NCBI GenBank assembly: GCA_022647565.1
Contig: JALCLA010000001.1
Location: 434,001-498,000 of the forward strand
Reading direction: 5' to 3'
Length of the DNA: 64,000 bases
Source of the DNA: Chiayiivirga sp.
GTDB taxonomy: Bacteria > Pseudomonadota > Gammaproteobacteria > Xanthomonadales > Xanthomonadaceae
Made by a program: the position numbers and the translations under genes. This document shows positions 1 to 9,276 of this stretch, one piece after another. The notes under the pieces were generated by a model. That model was not told where the DNA came from and ran no database searches. It saw only the letters and a program-made list of their open reading frames with translations. The first letter of the stretch is position 1; each line of letters begins with the position of its first letter.

Positions 1-68
1 CCGCCGACCGGATCGCGGCGCGGGTGCGCGCGCTCGGGCTGGGGCAGCCGACCGTGGTCGCGGAGTAG
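1..68 (+). CDS. 3' end of a CDS, probably the SPOR domain of septal lytic transglycosylase RlpA (partial)
   Basis: An open frame enters from the left edge and ends at TAG 66-68; the last residues read ...ARVRALGLGQPTVVAE. The short alanine/valine-rich tail fits the end of a SPOR (peptidoglycan-binding) domain. The identification rests mainly on context: rlpA lies directly before dacA in the conserved rlpA-dacA-ybeD-lipB-lipA order of many gammaproteobacteria, and the other four are all here. Too little of the protein is present to confirm it. Confidence 0.4.
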   Translation, partial: ADRIAARVRALGLGQPTVVAE

Positions 69-206
69 GACGAGTCGCCTCGCCCGATCGCGGCCCGGAA
101 CCGAACCCGTTTAGCAACCCGTTCACCTCGGTGCTGCCATGCTTGCGGCCCGGGCCTGACCGATCTTCCTTTCACCTTGTTGCTCGTTCGTGGAGTGCGA
201 TTGCCG

Positions 207-1409
207 ATGAATTTCCGTGTCCTGTCCCTTGCCCTGCTGCTGAGTGCCACCGCTGTTGCGCAGGTGCCCACGCCCGAGCTTCCCAAGCCCGCGCCGGTTC
301 CGGTGCCGACGGCGGCGCAGATGCCCACGCCACCGCCTCCGGCGATGCAGGCCACGGCCTGGTTGCTGATGGATGACGCCACAGGCCAGGTGCTGGCCGG
401 CGACAACATCGACGCGCGGGTCGAGCCGGCCAGCATCACCAAGGTAATGACGTCCTACGTGGTTGCTGCCGAGATCGCGAACGGCAAGCTCAAGCCCGAT
501 GACGAAGTCACCATCAGCGAGAACGCGTGGCGCGGCGGTGGTGGCGGCACCGACGGCTCCACCAGCTTCCTGCCGCTCGGCTCCAAGGTGAAGCTGGGTG
601 ACCTGCTGCACGGCATGATCATCCAGTCCGGCAACGATGCCTCGATCGCCCTGGCCGAGCACGTGGCCGGCAGCGAGGATGCATTCGCGGCGCTGATGAA
701 CGCCCATGCGCAGCGCCTCGGCCTCAGCGGCACGCATTTCGTCAACGCGCACGGCCTCTCGGCGCCCGAGCACTACACCACGGCGCACGACATCGCGCGC
801 CTGTCGCGCGCATTGATCCACGACTTCCCGCAGGACTACGCGCTGTACTCGCAGAAAGAACTCACCATCAACGGCATCCGCCAATACAACCGCAACACCC
901 TGCTGTGGAAGGACGAGAGCGTGGACGGCATCAAGACCGGCCATCATTCCGGTGCCGGTTACTGCCTTGCGGCCTCGGCCAAGCGCGGCGACCAACGCCT
1001 GATCAGCGTGCTGATGGGATCGAGCGGCGAGAAGCAGCGCGCCGACGACAGCTACGCCTTGCTCAACTGGGGCTTTCGCTTCTTCGAAACGCACAAGGTC
1101 TACGACGCCAACACGCCGGTGGCGCAGCCGGCCTTGTGGAAGGGCGAGAGCGCCGCGCTTGATCTGGGCTTGAGCGAAGCCTTGCTCGTCACCGTGCCGC
1201 GCGGCAAATACGATCAACTCAAGGCCGCGATGGATGTCCCCAGGGAACTGGTCGCGCCCTACACCAAGGGCCAGCAAGTCGGAACCCTGCGCCTGTCCCT
1301 CGACGACAAGCTCATCGCCGAACGCCCCTTGGTCGCCCTCGCCGACGCTCCGGAAGGCGGCTTCTTCAAACGCATCAGCGATGGCTTCTGGATGTGGTGG
1401 GGTGAGTAA
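207..1409 (+). CDS. dacA: D-alanyl-D-alanine carboxypeptidase (PBP5/6 family)
   Basis: A 400-residue periplasmic serine peptidase that trims the terminal D-Ala from peptidoglycan pentapeptides. The three penicillin-binding motifs are in order and well spaced: S76-ITK (nucleophile and general base), S141-GN and K243-TG. Residues 1-19 form a signal peptide, followed by a Pro-rich linker to about residue 48. The C-terminus (KRISDGFWMWWGE) is the amphipathic helix that anchors PBP5-type enzymes to the outer face of the inner membrane. ATG 207 is preferred over in-frame ATG 177 because it places the hydrophobic signal segment at the N-terminus. It follows the probable rlpA end and belongs to the rlpA-dacA-ybeD-lipB-lipA cluster, although foreign-looking genes separate it from ybeD. 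Confidence 0.95.
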   Translation: MNFRVLSLALLLSATAVAQVPTPELPKPAPVPVPTAAQMPTPPPPAMQATAWLLMDDATGQVLAGDNIDARVEPASITKVMTSYVVAAEIANGKLKPDDEVTISENAWRGGGGGTDGSTSFLPLGSKVKLGDLLHGMIIQSGNDASIALAEHVAGSEDAFAALMNAHAQRLGLSGTHFVNAHGLSAPEHYTTAHDIARLSRALIHDFPQDYALYSQKELTINGIRQYNRNTLLWKDESVDGIKTGHHSGAGYCLAASAKRGDQRLISVLMGSSGEKQRADDSYALLNWGFRFFETHKVYDANTPVAQPALWKGESAALDLGLSEALLVTVPRGKYDQLKAAMDVPRELVAPYTKGQQVGTLRLSLDDKLIAERPLVALADAPEGGFFKRISDGFWMWWGE

Positions 1410-1450
1410 ACACCGTTGGCGTCCTGCTGATCTTGCGTTTCGTCACCCCA

Positions 1451-1471
1451 GTCCTTCGACAAGCTCAGGAC
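1451..1471. repeat. Short palindromic repeat in the dacA downstream gap
   Basis: The 1410-1628 gap holds no convincing gene. At 1451-1471 it contains GTCCTTCGACAAGCTCAGGAC, with outer arms GTCCT/AGGAC. Its pieces GTCCTTCGAC and CTCAGGA also occur in the 126-bp repeat unit at 31966-32847, so it may be a relative of that family. Confidence 0.5.
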
Positions 1472-1628
1472 ACGTCGGCCTGTGGCAGAGCGGGGTCCAA
1501 CTTGATCTCGTTGATTCAAGACGACGCAAATTCAAGATGGATGACCCGCTTTTGGCTGTTGTAGAGCAGCTCCAGCTTTCGCTGGAAAGACGACTTCATC
1601 AGGATTCCCATAGGCCACACGGCAGACC

Positions 1629-2000
1629 ATGTCGTACATCAACCATCTGATCAAAGGCGTCCCGTACAGCCACAACAAGGTCCGCGGAAGCCTCGGCGCT
1701 GCTGATCAATGGTCGCAGCAAGTCAGGCTGCAGTCCGCTTCTTTGCCTCGCGTCAAGGAGGCATGCGCGCTCAGGGTTACCTTCCTGCTACCACCGGACA
1801 AGTTTCCGGCAGACTTTCCTCATGGGCCTGACTTGGACAATCTGCTCAAGCGGTTCATGGACGCGCTCAATGACACAGTCTTTGCTGATACTCCCGGCAA
1901 AGACTCGTGCGTTGTCATGCTCACGGCAATGAAGACCAGGGTTGCATCGTACGCCGATGCTGGCGCACACCTTGAAGTTCTCCCCGTAAGCGTCGCCTGA
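1629..2000 (+). CDS. RusA-like Holliday-junction resolvase / crossover junction endodeoxyribonuclease
   Basis: A 123-residue protein, matching the small size of RusA. The diagnostic segment PDLDNLLKRFMDAL occupies residues 67-80: acidic residues D68 and D70, K74, and a third acidic position near D87-D92 match the metal-binding aspartates and lysine of the family. RusA proteins are Mg-dependent dimers that cut four-way DNA junctions and usually sit in prophages or their remnants. Here no phage structural gene is nearby. The next gene encodes a DNA-binding helix-hairpin-helix protein. The gene looks more A/T-rich than dacA or lipA, which suggests transfer. No strong ribosome binding site is visible before ATG 1629, so the start is only probable. 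Confidence 0.75.
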   Translation: MSYINHLIKGVPYSHNKVRGSLGAADQWSQQVRLQSASLPRVKEACALRVTFLLPPDKFPADFPHGPDLDNLLKRFMDALNDTVFADTPGKDSCVVMLTAMKTRVASYADAGAHLEVLPVSVA

Positions 2001-2106
2001 CGGTTCAACCCGAACTCGCTTCGTTCCACCGGCAACGTGGCAACTAGAGCTTGCCATGTGGCCGGCCCCCACCACCCAAGTCGACTCAATTCAGGCGTCA
2101 GCTGCC

Positions 2107-2427
2107 ATGAACCCAGCAAAGGTCGTTCGAGAGAACGTTCGCAAGTTCACCGATCTCCCGAACATCGGGCCGGCCGCCGCCAAGGACTTTGAAGCTCTGG
2201 GCTTCAAGGCTCCGCACGATCTGAGAGGCTCGGATCCGCTTGAACTCTACAACGCGCTCAGCCATCTCACGAACGCCTATCAAGACCCTTGCGTCCTTGA
2301 TGTCTTCATGTCGGTCACCGACTTTCTGGACGGCAATCCGCCAAGGCCATGGTGGGATTTCACGCCGCTTCGCAAGCAGCGCTACGGCGAGCTTCGCATC
2401 AAGCGCCGGCCCCACGCACGCCGCTGA
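2107..2427 (+). CDS. Cdd1-type helix-hairpin-helix protein ('pathogenicity locus' family)
   Basis: A 106-residue protein. Residues about 15-35 (FTDLPNIGPAAAKDFEALGF) form a helix-hairpin-helix of the type that binds DNA without sequence specificity. The rest follows the Cdd1-family pattern: DPCVLDVF near residue 60, then PWWDF and a basic tail. The biochemical role of the family is unknown. Start 2107 keeps the domain close to the N-terminus; in-frame ATG 2056 would add 17 residues, and neither start has a good ribosome binding site. It lies 106 nt after the RusA-like gene on the same strand, and both look more A/T-rich than their surroundings, so they may have arrived together. Confidence 0.75.
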   Translation: MNPAKVVRENVRKFTDLPNIGPAAAKDFEALGFKAPHDLRGSDPLELYNALSHLTNAYQDPCVLDVFMSVTDFLDGNPPRPWWDFTPLRKQRYGELRIKRRPHARR

Positions 2428-2467
2428 CCATTCGCTCAAGGCAACGCTGATCAAGCCTGCACGGAAC

Positions 2468-3241
2468 ATGATGAAGTTCTTGATGCTGGCGGTGCTTGCC
2501 GCCTTGGCGGGCTGCGCAAGTACGGCGAACACGGGTCGCGTTGGCGGCAAATCGCTTGCCACGCAGTCCATCGAGCTGTGGGATGCGCGGCGCGAACGAC
2601 GCATTCCCTTGCAGCTGAGCTTTCCCGTGGGGCAACGCGATTGCACGCGCACGCGGCCGTGCCCCGTCGCCTTCGTCAGTCCGGGTTACGGTCTTGCCCA
2701 CACTGACTACTCGTACATCGCTCGGGCGCTGGCAAGCGCGGGCTATCTCGTTGTCGCCATCCAGCACGACCTGCCGACCGATCCTGCGCTGGCCAGGACC
2801 GGCGATCTGTTTGCCAGCCGCATGCCGACGTGGCGTCGCGGAGCCGAGAACTTGCGCTTCGTGCGAGACACGCTCTCGCGCACCCACACGGGCTATGACT
2901 GGCCGCAGTTGGTGCTCATTGGTCACTCGAATGGCGGCGATCTTTCGGCCCTGGCCGTGCACGAATCACCGACGCTCGCTGCCACCCTGGTGACGCTCGA
3001 CCATCGCCGGCATCCGCTGCCGCGCGATGCCTCGATCCGTGTGCTTTCCCTGCGTGGCAGCGACTTCGAAGCCGATGTCGGCGTGTTGCCGACGCCGGAT
3101 GAACCGGACACCGGGATGTGCATCACCAAACTTGCCGACGCGCGACACAACGACATGAACGACCACGGTCCCACGGCCCTGCAATCCGAGATCGTGCAAC
3201 GGCTGCGGGAGTTCCTCGAACATGGTCGTTGCGGGGCGTGA
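2468..3241 (+). CDS. Alpha/beta-hydrolase lipoprotein
   Basis: A 257-residue protein with a lipoprotein signal (LAALAGC, acylated Cys16), so probably anchored in the periplasm. The nucleophile elbow GHSNGG places the catalytic serine at 154. A strand with SPGYG near residue 71 is a likely oxyanion-hole region, an Asp in RGSDF and a His in DARHNDMNDHG could complete the triad. This is the layout of dienelactone-hydrolase-like or acetylhydrolase-like enzymes; the substrate cannot be told. Tandem ATGs at 2468 and 2471 are both possible starts; the longer upstream frame overlaps the preceding gene and would bury the signal peptide. Confidence 0.8.
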   Translation: MMKFLMLAVLAALAGCASTANTGRVGGKSLATQSIELWDARRERRIPLQLSFPVGQRDCTRTRPCPVAFVSPGYGLAHTDYSYIARALASAGYLVVAIQHDLPTDPALARTGDLFASRMPTWRRGAENLRFVRDTLSRTHTGYDWPQLVLIGHSNGGDLSALAVHESPTLAATLVTLDHRRHPLPRDASIRVLSLRGSDFEADVGVLPTPDEPDTGMCITKLADARHNDMNDHGPTALQSEIVQRLREFLEHGRCGA

Positions 3242-3367
3242 TCGCTCCGTCAAACGACCTCCTTCGATGCGCAACGCGCCGCTGGCGCAAACGCTTGCCG
3301 TCAACCGCGCCGCAGCGCCTGCGTTGAACCGCATCAGACCATCCCGGTCTGCCGTTTGGAGTTCCCC

Positions 3368-3793
3368 ATGAAAGCCTTCCTGTCGCGTTCGCGCAGTGCG
3401 GTGTTGCTGGTGTGTGGTGTGGTGGCGGTGAGTTCGGCCGGTCTGGTGCTGGCCTATGGCGGGCAGCGCGGCGCCAGCGTGCGTGCGCTCGATGCCGATG
3501 GCGACCGGGTCGTCACCCAGGCCGAGGTCGAATCCGCCGCGAGCGCGCGCTTTGCCGCCATCGACAGCAATCGTGATGCGCAGATCACGGTCGAGGAAAT
3601 CCGCGCCTATCGCGAACAGCAACGCAGCGAGCGCCAGGCTGCGCGGCTGGCGCGGGTCGATACCAATCATGACGGTCGCATCGATCAGGCCGAGTTCGTC
3701 GCGGCCCGCGCGCAACGCCTGATGCGCTTTGATCACAATGGCGATGGCGTGCTAGATGCCAGCGATCGGCGCCTGCGTCGGCAGCGTAGTTGA
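3368..3793 (+). CDS. Exported EF-hand calcium-binding protein
   Basis: A 141-residue protein with an N-terminal signal peptide or anchor (residues about 10-30) and four EF-hand-like loops: DADGDRVVTQAE, DSNRDAQITVEE, DTNHDGRIDQAE and DHNGDGVLDASD. The first, third and fourth keep the acidic positions needed for calcium; the second has Ala at a loop position normally Gly. A long basic/Gln helix separates the pairs. ATG 3368 is chosen because GGAG lies seven bases upstream; a TTG four codons earlier is the alternative. Proteins of this kind are common in Xanthomonadales, where their role is mostly undefined; calcium buffering or sensing in the periplasm is likely. Confidence 0.85.
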   Translation: MKAFLSRSRSAVLLVCGVVAVSSAGLVLAYGGQRGASVRALDADGDRVVTQAEVESAASARFAAIDSNRDAQITVEEIRAYREQQRSERQAARLARVDTNHDGRIDQAEFVAARAQRLMRFDHNGDGVLDASDRRLRRQRS

Positions 3794-3892
3794 CGGCGTG
3801 CCTCGACCGCGCCGCGGCAGGTTTGCGGCGCGGCGAGGGCCGGTTCGGCACTCGGACTTCCGGTCCCTCGTCAGCGCCGCGATAATGGCACG

Positions 3893-4183
3893 ATGCACCC
3901 TCCCCACACGCCGCCGGGCGAGACGCCGGAATCGGGCTTCCAGTTTCCCGGCACTTTCGAATTGAGCGCCATGGGTCCGGCGACGGCCGGGCTGGACGTG
4001 GTCTTGCCTGACCTGCTCGAAGCCGCCGGCATCGTGGTGTTGCGCGAGCAGGTCGCGCTGCGCGCCTCCAGCGCCGGGCGCTACGTCTCGGTTCGCATCG
4101 CCTTCCGCGCCGAATCGCGCGAGCAATACGACGCTGCGCACGCGGCGCTGCGTTCGCATCCGGAAGTGAAGTGGACGGTGTGA
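3893..4183 (+). CDS. ybeD: YbeD family protein (DUF493)
   Basis: A 96-residue protein of the small YbeD/DUF493 family, which has an ACT-like fold and no settled biochemical role. The family signature is seen in the opening [13 protein letters not shown] and the closing SHPEVKWTV. It sits directly before lipB, as in E. coli, and its last 13 bases overlap the GTG start of lipB, which points to translational coupling. This placement has led to the idea of a role in lipoate metabolism. Confidence 0.9.
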   Translation: MHPPHTPPGETPESGFQFPGTFELSAMGPATAGLDVVLPDLLEAAGIVVLREQVALRASSAGRYVSVRIAFRAESREQYDAAHAALRSHPEVKWTV

Positions 4184-4869
4184 GCGCCGCGCCCGGTGCG
4201 CATGACCTGCCCGCCACGCCGGGCTGGGTGGTGCATGACCTCGGCCGACGTGACTACGCCTCGGTCTGGCATGCGATGCGGGCGTTCACCGATGCGCGCG
4301 GCGCGGACACGCCGGACGAGTTGTGGTTGGTCGAGCACGACCCGGTCTTCACCCAGGGTCAGGCCGGCAAGGCCGAACATGTCTTGTTTCCGGGGGAGAT
4401 CCCGGTGGTGCAGGTCGATCGCGGTGGGCAGGTGACCTATCACGGCCCCGGCCAGATCGTGGCCTATCCGCTGCTGGATCTGCGCCGCGCCGGGCTGGGC
4501 GTGCGCGATCTGGTCACGCGCATCGAGCAGGCGGTAATCGACACCCTGGCGCAGTGGAATATCGTCGGCGTCCGGCGCGCGGGCGCGCCCGGCATCTACG
4601 TGGCCGAGGCCAAGGTGATGGCGCTGGGCCTGCGGGTGCGGCGCGGCTGTTCCTTCCATGGCCTGGCCTTCAACATCGCGATGGACCTGTCGCCCTACGA
4701 ACGCATCAATCCCTGCGGTTTCCAGGGGCTGCGCGTGACCTCGGTGCTAGACTTGGGCGGCCCCGGCGACCCGGCCGTGGTCAAGCCGGTGCTGGTGCGC
4801 GAGCTCTCGCGCCAACTGGGCTTGAGGCCGCATCCGGCCGCGCCCGACCTGCCCCGATTGCCCGCCTGA
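4171..4869 (+). CDS. lipB: Octanoyl-[acyl-carrier-protein]:protein octanoyltransferase
   Basis: A 232-residue cytoplasmic enzyme that moves octanoate from acyl carrier protein to lipoyl domains, the first step of lipoate synthesis. The family core [18 protein letters not shown] is at residues 84-101. Lys148 (EAKVMALG) and the acyl-enzyme Cys182 (INPCGFQG) are the catalytic dyad, and RRGCSFHGL is also conserved. The start is GTG 4171, overlapping the ybeD stop; no ATG fits before the conserved N-terminal region. lipA follows after six bases, so the two are surely co-transcribed. Confidence 0.95.
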   Translation: MDGVSAAPGAHDLPATPGWVVHDLGRRDYASVWHAMRAFTDARGADTPDELWLVEHDPVFTQGQAGKAEHVLFPGEIPVVQVDRGGQVTYHGPGQIVAYPLLDLRRAGLGVRDLVTRIEQAVIDTLAQWNIVGVRRAGAPGIYVAEAKVMALGLRVRRGCSFHGLAFNIAMDLSPYERINPCGFQGLRVTSVLDLGGPGDPAVVKPVLVRELSRQLGLRPHPAAPDLPRLPA

Positions 4870-4875
4870 GCCCCC

Positions 4876-5871
4876 ATGTCCAACCCCGCGCTCGACAAGT
4901 CCATTCCGCTGCAGATCGTCAGTCCGCTGGTGGAAGGCGCGAAGCAAGTCGCCGGCGACAAGATCGCGCGCAGCCCGGTCAAGTTCGACGAGTCGGCGCC
5001 GACCTTGCGCAAGCCGAGCTGGATCCGGGTGCGGATTCCCTCCGGCAACGCGGTGCAGCAGCTCAAGAGCAAGCTGCGTGCCAATTCGCTGGTGACGGTG
5101 TGCGAAGAGGCCTCGTGCCCGAACATCCACGAGTGCTTCAGCCACGGCACCGCCACCTTCATGATCCTGGGCGAGGTCTGCACCCGACGCTGCAGTTTTT
5201 GCGACGTGGCGCATGGCCGGCCCAAGCCGCCCGATCCGGTCGAACCGCTCAAGCTGGCGCAGACGATCAAGGACATGGGCTTGCGTTATGTCGTGGTCAC
5301 CTCGGTCGATCGCGATGACCTGCGCGATGGCGGCGCGGCGCATTTTTCCGAGTGCATCCGGCTGGCGCGCGAGTTCAGCCCGGCGCTCAAGATCGAGATC
5401 CTGACCCCGGATTTTCGCGGCAAGGGCCGCATGGATCGCGCCCTCGAAGCGCTGGCGCCGTTCCCGCCCGACGTGTTCAACCACAACCTCGAAACCGTGC
5501 GCGCGCTGTACCCGAACGTGCGCCCGGGGGCCGACTACGACTGGTCCTTGAACCTGCTGCAGCGCTTCAAGCAGCAGCATCCGTCGGTGCCGACCAAGTC
5601 CGGCATCATGCTGGGCCTGGGTGAAACCATGGAACAAGTCGAAGATGCCTTGCGCGATCTGCGTGCGCATGAAGTCGACATGATCACCATCGGCCAGTAC
5701 CTGCAGCCCAGCGCCCACCATCATCCGGTGCTGCGCTACTGGACGCCGGACGAGTTCAAGGCGCTGGAAGTGTTCGGCTACGGCCTCGGCTTCACCCACG
5801 TCGCTTCCGGCCCGCTGGTGCGCTCGTCCTACCACGCCGACCGCATGGCGATGGACGCCGGTTTCGCCTGA
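4876..5871 (+). CDS. lipA: Lipoyl synthase (radical SAM)
   Basis: A 331-residue radical-SAM enzyme that inserts two sulfurs into octanoylated lipoyl domains. The auxiliary-cluster cysteines C76, C81 and C87 ([12 protein letters not shown]) and the SAM-cluster cysteines C102, C106 and C109 (CTRRCSFC) are all present. The C-terminal RSSYHAD supplies the serine that ligates the auxiliary cluster. Length and ends match the family. It directly follows lipB. Downstream, 5872-6107 holds no gene; it contains a GC-rich hairpin (GGCCGCGGCTCGCGGCC, about 5877-5893) without a T-run. Confidence 0.97.
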   Translation: MSNPALDKSIPLQIVSPLVEGAKQVAGDKIARSPVKFDESAPTLRKPSWIRVRIPSGNAVQQLKSKLRANSLVTVCEEASCPNIHECFSHGTATFMILGEVCTRRCSFCDVAHGRPKPPDPVEPLKLAQTIKDMGLRYVVVTSVDRDDLRDGGAAHFSECIRLAREFSPALKIEILTPDFRGKGRMDRALEALAPFPPDVFNHNLETVRALYPNVRPGADYDWSLNLLQRFKQQHPSVPTKSGIMLGLGETMEQVEDALRDLRAHEVDMITIGQYLQPSAHHHPVLRYWTPDEFKALEVFGYGLGFTHVASGPLVRSSYHADRMAMDAGFA

Positions 5872-6107
5872 GGCCGGCCGCGGCTCGCGGCCGCAAGCAC
5901 ACCGCAGCGGCTCCGAAGCTGCCCGGCATCGAACTTGTGGCGACGGTTTGCGGTCGAAGGCCGTCGAATCGCGACCAGGTGAACCGACCCGGGACCTCCA
6001 GCACACGTCGCATTCACCCGGATTCCGCCACACTGCCCTTGAAATTCGCGCCGCACGGGCGGAGATTTGCCCGAGGCCATCGTTTCGCCTGCCCTGCGAG
6101 GTTGCTC

Positions 6108-8276
6108 ATGTTCCAGCGCGCCATCCTTCCCCTGTTGTTGCTCGCCGGCCTGGCCCAGGCCGAGGCGCCCGCCGTTGCCGCGGTGGACGTCGCGCTGGCA
6201 CCGAATGAGCAGCAGGCAAAGACCGCGGCCTGGGTGTCGAAGCTGCTGAGCGCCAGCCGCTTCCACTACAACCCCGCGCCGCTGGATGACGCGCTGTCGA
6301 GCCAGATCTTCGACAGCTACCTCGAAGCGCTCGACGCCGATCGATCCTTCTTCCTGCAGGGCGACATCGATCGCTTCGCCGGCTTGCGCACCAGCCTCGA
6401 TGACGCCCTGCGCGACCAGCGCCTGCAACCGGCCTTCGACCTGTTCAACGTCTATGTGCAGCGCGTGGCCGAGCGCACCGCCTACGCGCGCAAGGCGCTC
6501 AAGCGCGATTTCGACTTCAGCCGCGACGAGAGTTACGTATACGAGCGCAAGGAAGCGCCGTGGGCGACGAGTGCGGACGAGCTGGACGAGCTGTGGCGGC
6601 AGCGCGTCAAGAACGACGTGTTGCGCCTGAAGCTGGCGGGCAAGGAACTGCCTGCAATCCGCAGCACCCTGGACAAGCGCTACGCCAACTTCGAGGAGCG
6701 GGTGCGCGAGATCAACTCCGAGGACCTGTTCCAGACCTTCATGAACGCCTATGCGGGCTCGATCGAGCCGCACACCGCGTACATGAATCCGCGCACCACC
6801 GAGAACTTCAACATCTCGATGCGCCTTTCCCTGGAAGGCATCGGCGCGGTGCTGCAGCGCGACGACGACGAGATGACGGTGATCCGCACCATCGTGCCGG
6901 GCGGTCCGGCCGATCTCTCCGGCAAGCTCAAGGTCGGCGATCGCATCGTCGGCGTGGGCCAGGGCAAGAGCGGCGCGCTGACCGACGTGATCGGCTGGCG
7001 CATCGATGACGTGGTGGCCCTGATCCGTGGTCCGAAGGATTCGCATGTGCGGCTGGATGTGCTGCCGGCGGAAGCCAGCCTCGATGGCAAGCACGAGTTG
7101 GTGCAGCTGGCGCGCCAGAAGGTGAAGCTGGAAGAGCAGGCTGCCAGGCAGTCGGTGATCGAAATCGGCACCGGCAGCAGCGCGCGGCGCATCGGCGTGA
7201 TCACGCTGCCCACGTTCTACCAGGATTTCGAGGGTCGCCGCCGCGACGAGGCCGACTACCGCTCGGCCACGCGCGACGTGCAGAAGCTGCTGGCCGAACT
7301 CAAGCAGCAAAACGTCGCCGGCCTCGTGATCGACCTGCGCGACAACGGCGGCGGCTCGCTCACCGAGGCGATCGAACTCACCGGCCTCTTCATTGACGAA
7401 GGCCCGGTGGTGCAGGTCAAGGATGCCGGCCAGCGGGTGCAGATCGAAGGCGATCCGACCCGCGGCATTTCCTGGGACGGCCCGCTTGCGGTGCTGGTGA
7501 ATCGCGCCTCGGCCTCGGCCTCGGAAATCTTCGCCGCGGCGATCCAGGATTACGGTCGCGGCCTGATCATCGGCGAGCCCACCTTCGGCAAGGGCACGGT
7601 GCAGAACCTCGTCGACCTCGACATGTTCGCGCGCGGCGAGCAGCCGGGCCTGGGCCAGCTCAAGATGACCATCGCTCAGTTCTTCCGCATCGATGGCGGT
7701 TCGACCCAGCACAAGGGCGTGACGCCAGACGTGAAGTTCCCGGTCACGCTGGATGCCGCCGACTACGGCGAGAGTTCCTACGACAATGCCTTGCCCTGGG
7801 CCCAGATCACGCCCGCCAACTATCGCAGTGAAGCCAACTTTGCGCCGCTCCTGGGGCTGCTGCAGGAGCACCACGAGGCGCGAGCCGCGACTGACCCCGA
7901 GTTCCGCTGGTGGAGCGAGGACGTGGCCGAGTACCGCAAGCAGCGCGCGCTGACCTCGATCTCGCTCAACGAGGCCGCGCGCCGCGCCGAACGCGAAGCC
8001 CAGGACGCGCGACGCAAGCAGCGCGACGCCGAGCGCAAGGCAGCGGGCCTCGACAGCGATGACGACGCGGTGGGCGACGACGGGCTGCAATCGGATGAGC
8101 GCGACGTGGCGGCCGAAGTCGCGCGCGAGAAGCGCGGCGACAAGAAGCCCGACGCGCTGCTGCGCGAATCGGCGGCGGTGCTGGCTGATGCGATCAACTT
8201 GCTGGATACCGATCGCGCGCTGGCGGCGCGGGTGCATCCCGAGGCCACGGCGGAAGACGCACCGCGCAGCGACTGA
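6108..8276 (+). CDS. prc: Tail-specific protease Prc (S41 family, periplasmic)
   Basis: A 722-residue periplasmic protease that degrades proteins with non-polar C-termini and helps control peptidoglycan hydrolases. Residues 1-18 are a signal peptide. A PDZ domain lies near residues 240-320 (GPADLSGKLKVGDRIVGVG). The S41 core NRASASASEIF gives the catalytic serine at about 470, with Lys about 495 in GEPTFGKGTVQ, matching the S/K dyad spacing of E. coli Prc. The C-terminal 100 residues are charged and helical, as in full-length Prc. ATG 6108 has GAGG seven bases upstream; the frame is open further upstream but without a signal peptide there. A strong terminator follows at 8305. Confidence 0.95.
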   Translation: MFQRAILPLLLLAGLAQAEAPAVAAVDVALAPNEQQAKTAAWVSKLLSASRFHYNPAPLDDALSSQIFDSYLEALDADRSFFLQGDIDRFAGLRTSLDDALRDQRLQPAFDLFNVYVQRVAERTAYARKALKRDFDFSRDESYVYERKEAPWATSADELDELWRQRVKNDVLRLKLAGKELPAIRSTLDKRYANFEERVREINSEDLFQTFMNAYAGSIEPHTAYMNPRTTENFNISMRLSLEGIGAVLQRDDDEMTVIRTIVPGGPADLSGKLKVGDRIVGVGQGKSGALTDVIGWRIDDVVALIRGPKDSHVRLDVLPAEASLDGKHELVQLARQKVKLEEQAARQSVIEIGTGSSARRIGVITLPTFYQDFEGRRRDEADYRSATRDVQKLLAELKQQNVAGLVIDLRDNGGGSLTEAIELTGLFIDEGPVVQVKDAGQRVQIEGDPTRGISWDGPLAVLVNRASASASEIFAAAIQDYGRGLIIGEPTFGKGTVQNLVDLDMFARGEQPGLGQLKMTIAQFFRIDGGSTQHKGVTPDVKFPVTLDAADYGESSYDNALPWAQITPANYRSEANFAPLLGLLQEHHEARAATDPEFRWWSEDVAEYRKQRALTSISLNEAARRAEREAQDARRKQRDAERKAAGLDSDDDAVGDDGLQSDERDVAAEVAREKRGDKKPDALLRESAAVLADAINLLDTDRALAARVHPEATAEDAPRSD

Positions 8277-8304
8277 GGCTCGCGTCTCCAACGTTGCATG
8301 CTCC

Positions 8305-8333
8305 GACCCGCCCACCAGGGCGGGTCCTTGTTT
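8305..8333 (+). terminator. Intrinsic terminator after prc
   Basis: A perfect 9-bp stem (GACCCGCCC / GGGCGGGTC) with loop ACCA, followed by CTTGTTT. It lies 28 bp after the prc stop and before the EamA gene. Confidence 0.85.
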
Positions 8334-8362
8334 CCGGGCTCCGCAAGCGAACGCACGCACCC

Positions 8363-9256
8363 ATGAATCGCAGCGCCGACCGCGCCACACCTCGTTCCGC
8401 CCCGTGGGCGGTGATCGCTGCCCTGGGCGCGGTGTACGTCATCTGGGGTTCGACCTACCTCGCGATCCGCGTGGCGGTGGAGGCCTATCCGCCGTTCTTC
8501 ATGGGCGCGGTGCGCATGGCCGCGGCTGGCGCCTTGATGCTGGCCTTCCTGCGTTGGCGTGGCGCAGCGCTGCCCACGCCAACGCAGTGGCGCAACCTGG
8601 TGTTGATGGGCCTGTGGATGGTGCTGCTGGCGAACGGGCTGGTGAACCTGGCCGAGCAGGAGGTGAGTTCGGGCCTGGCCGCAATCGCGGTGGCCTCGAT
8701 GCCGTTGTGGGCGGCGCTCTTCCTGGTGTTGCGCGGCGAGCATCCCAGCCGCGGTGAATGGTTCGGTCTCGTGCTCGGCTTCGTCGGCGTGCTCTGGCTC
8801 AATTTGGGCAGCGACCTGGCGGCAACGCCAAAAGGCCTGATCGCGTTGCTGATCGCGCCACTGGCCTGGGCCTGGGGTTCGGTCTGGAGCCGCGGCGTGG
8901 ACCTGCCTGCGCCCTTCATGTCGGCAGCGGGACAGATGTTGTGCGGCGCGGCCTGGATGCTGGCCGCAGGCTTCGTCACCGGCGAATCCATCCCCGCCGA
9001 GTGGCCGGCGGATGCGACGCTGGCGGTGATCTACCTCGTCACGTTCGGTTCGATCGTGGGATTCACCGCCTACATCTGGCTGCTCCGCCATGTGCGGCCC
9101 GCGCTGGCAACGAGCTACGCCTACGTCAACCCGCCGATCGCGGTGCTGTTTGGCGCCGTGCTGCTGGGCGAGCGCTTTACCGCGCACGATTTGGGCGCGA
9201 TGGCCGTCATCCTCGTGGGCGTGGCCATCATCGCCTTGTCGAAAGCACGGCGATAG
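8363..9256 (+). CDS. EamA/DMT-superfamily transporter
   Basis: A 297-residue inner-membrane protein with about ten hydrophobic segments in two homologous halves, typical of the EamA (drug/metabolite transporter) family. The first helix carries the family signature VIWGSTYLAIRVAV and the ninth SYAYVNPPIAVLFG. Members export amino acids and other small metabolites; the substrate cannot be assigned from sequence. ATG 8363 is preferred over an upstream in-frame ATG at 8294 that lies before the prc terminator. It converges on the permease gene that ends at 9277. Confidence 0.85.
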   Translation: MNRSADRATPRSAPWAVIAALGAVYVIWGSTYLAIRVAVEAYPPFFMGAVRMAAAGALMLAFLRWRGAALPTPTQWRNLVLMGLWMVLLANGLVNLAEQEVSSGLAAIAVASMPLWAALFLVLRGEHPSRGEWFGLVLGFVGVLWLNLGSDLAATPKGLIALLIAPLAWAWGSVWSRGVDLPAPFMSAAGQMLCGAAWMLAAGFVTGESIPAEWPADATLAVIYLVTFGSIVGFTAYIWLLRHVRPALATSYAYVNPPIAVLFGAVLLGERFTAHDLGAMAVILVGVAIIALSKARR

Positions 9257-9276
9257 CGCCGCGCTTTTAGCGCGCC

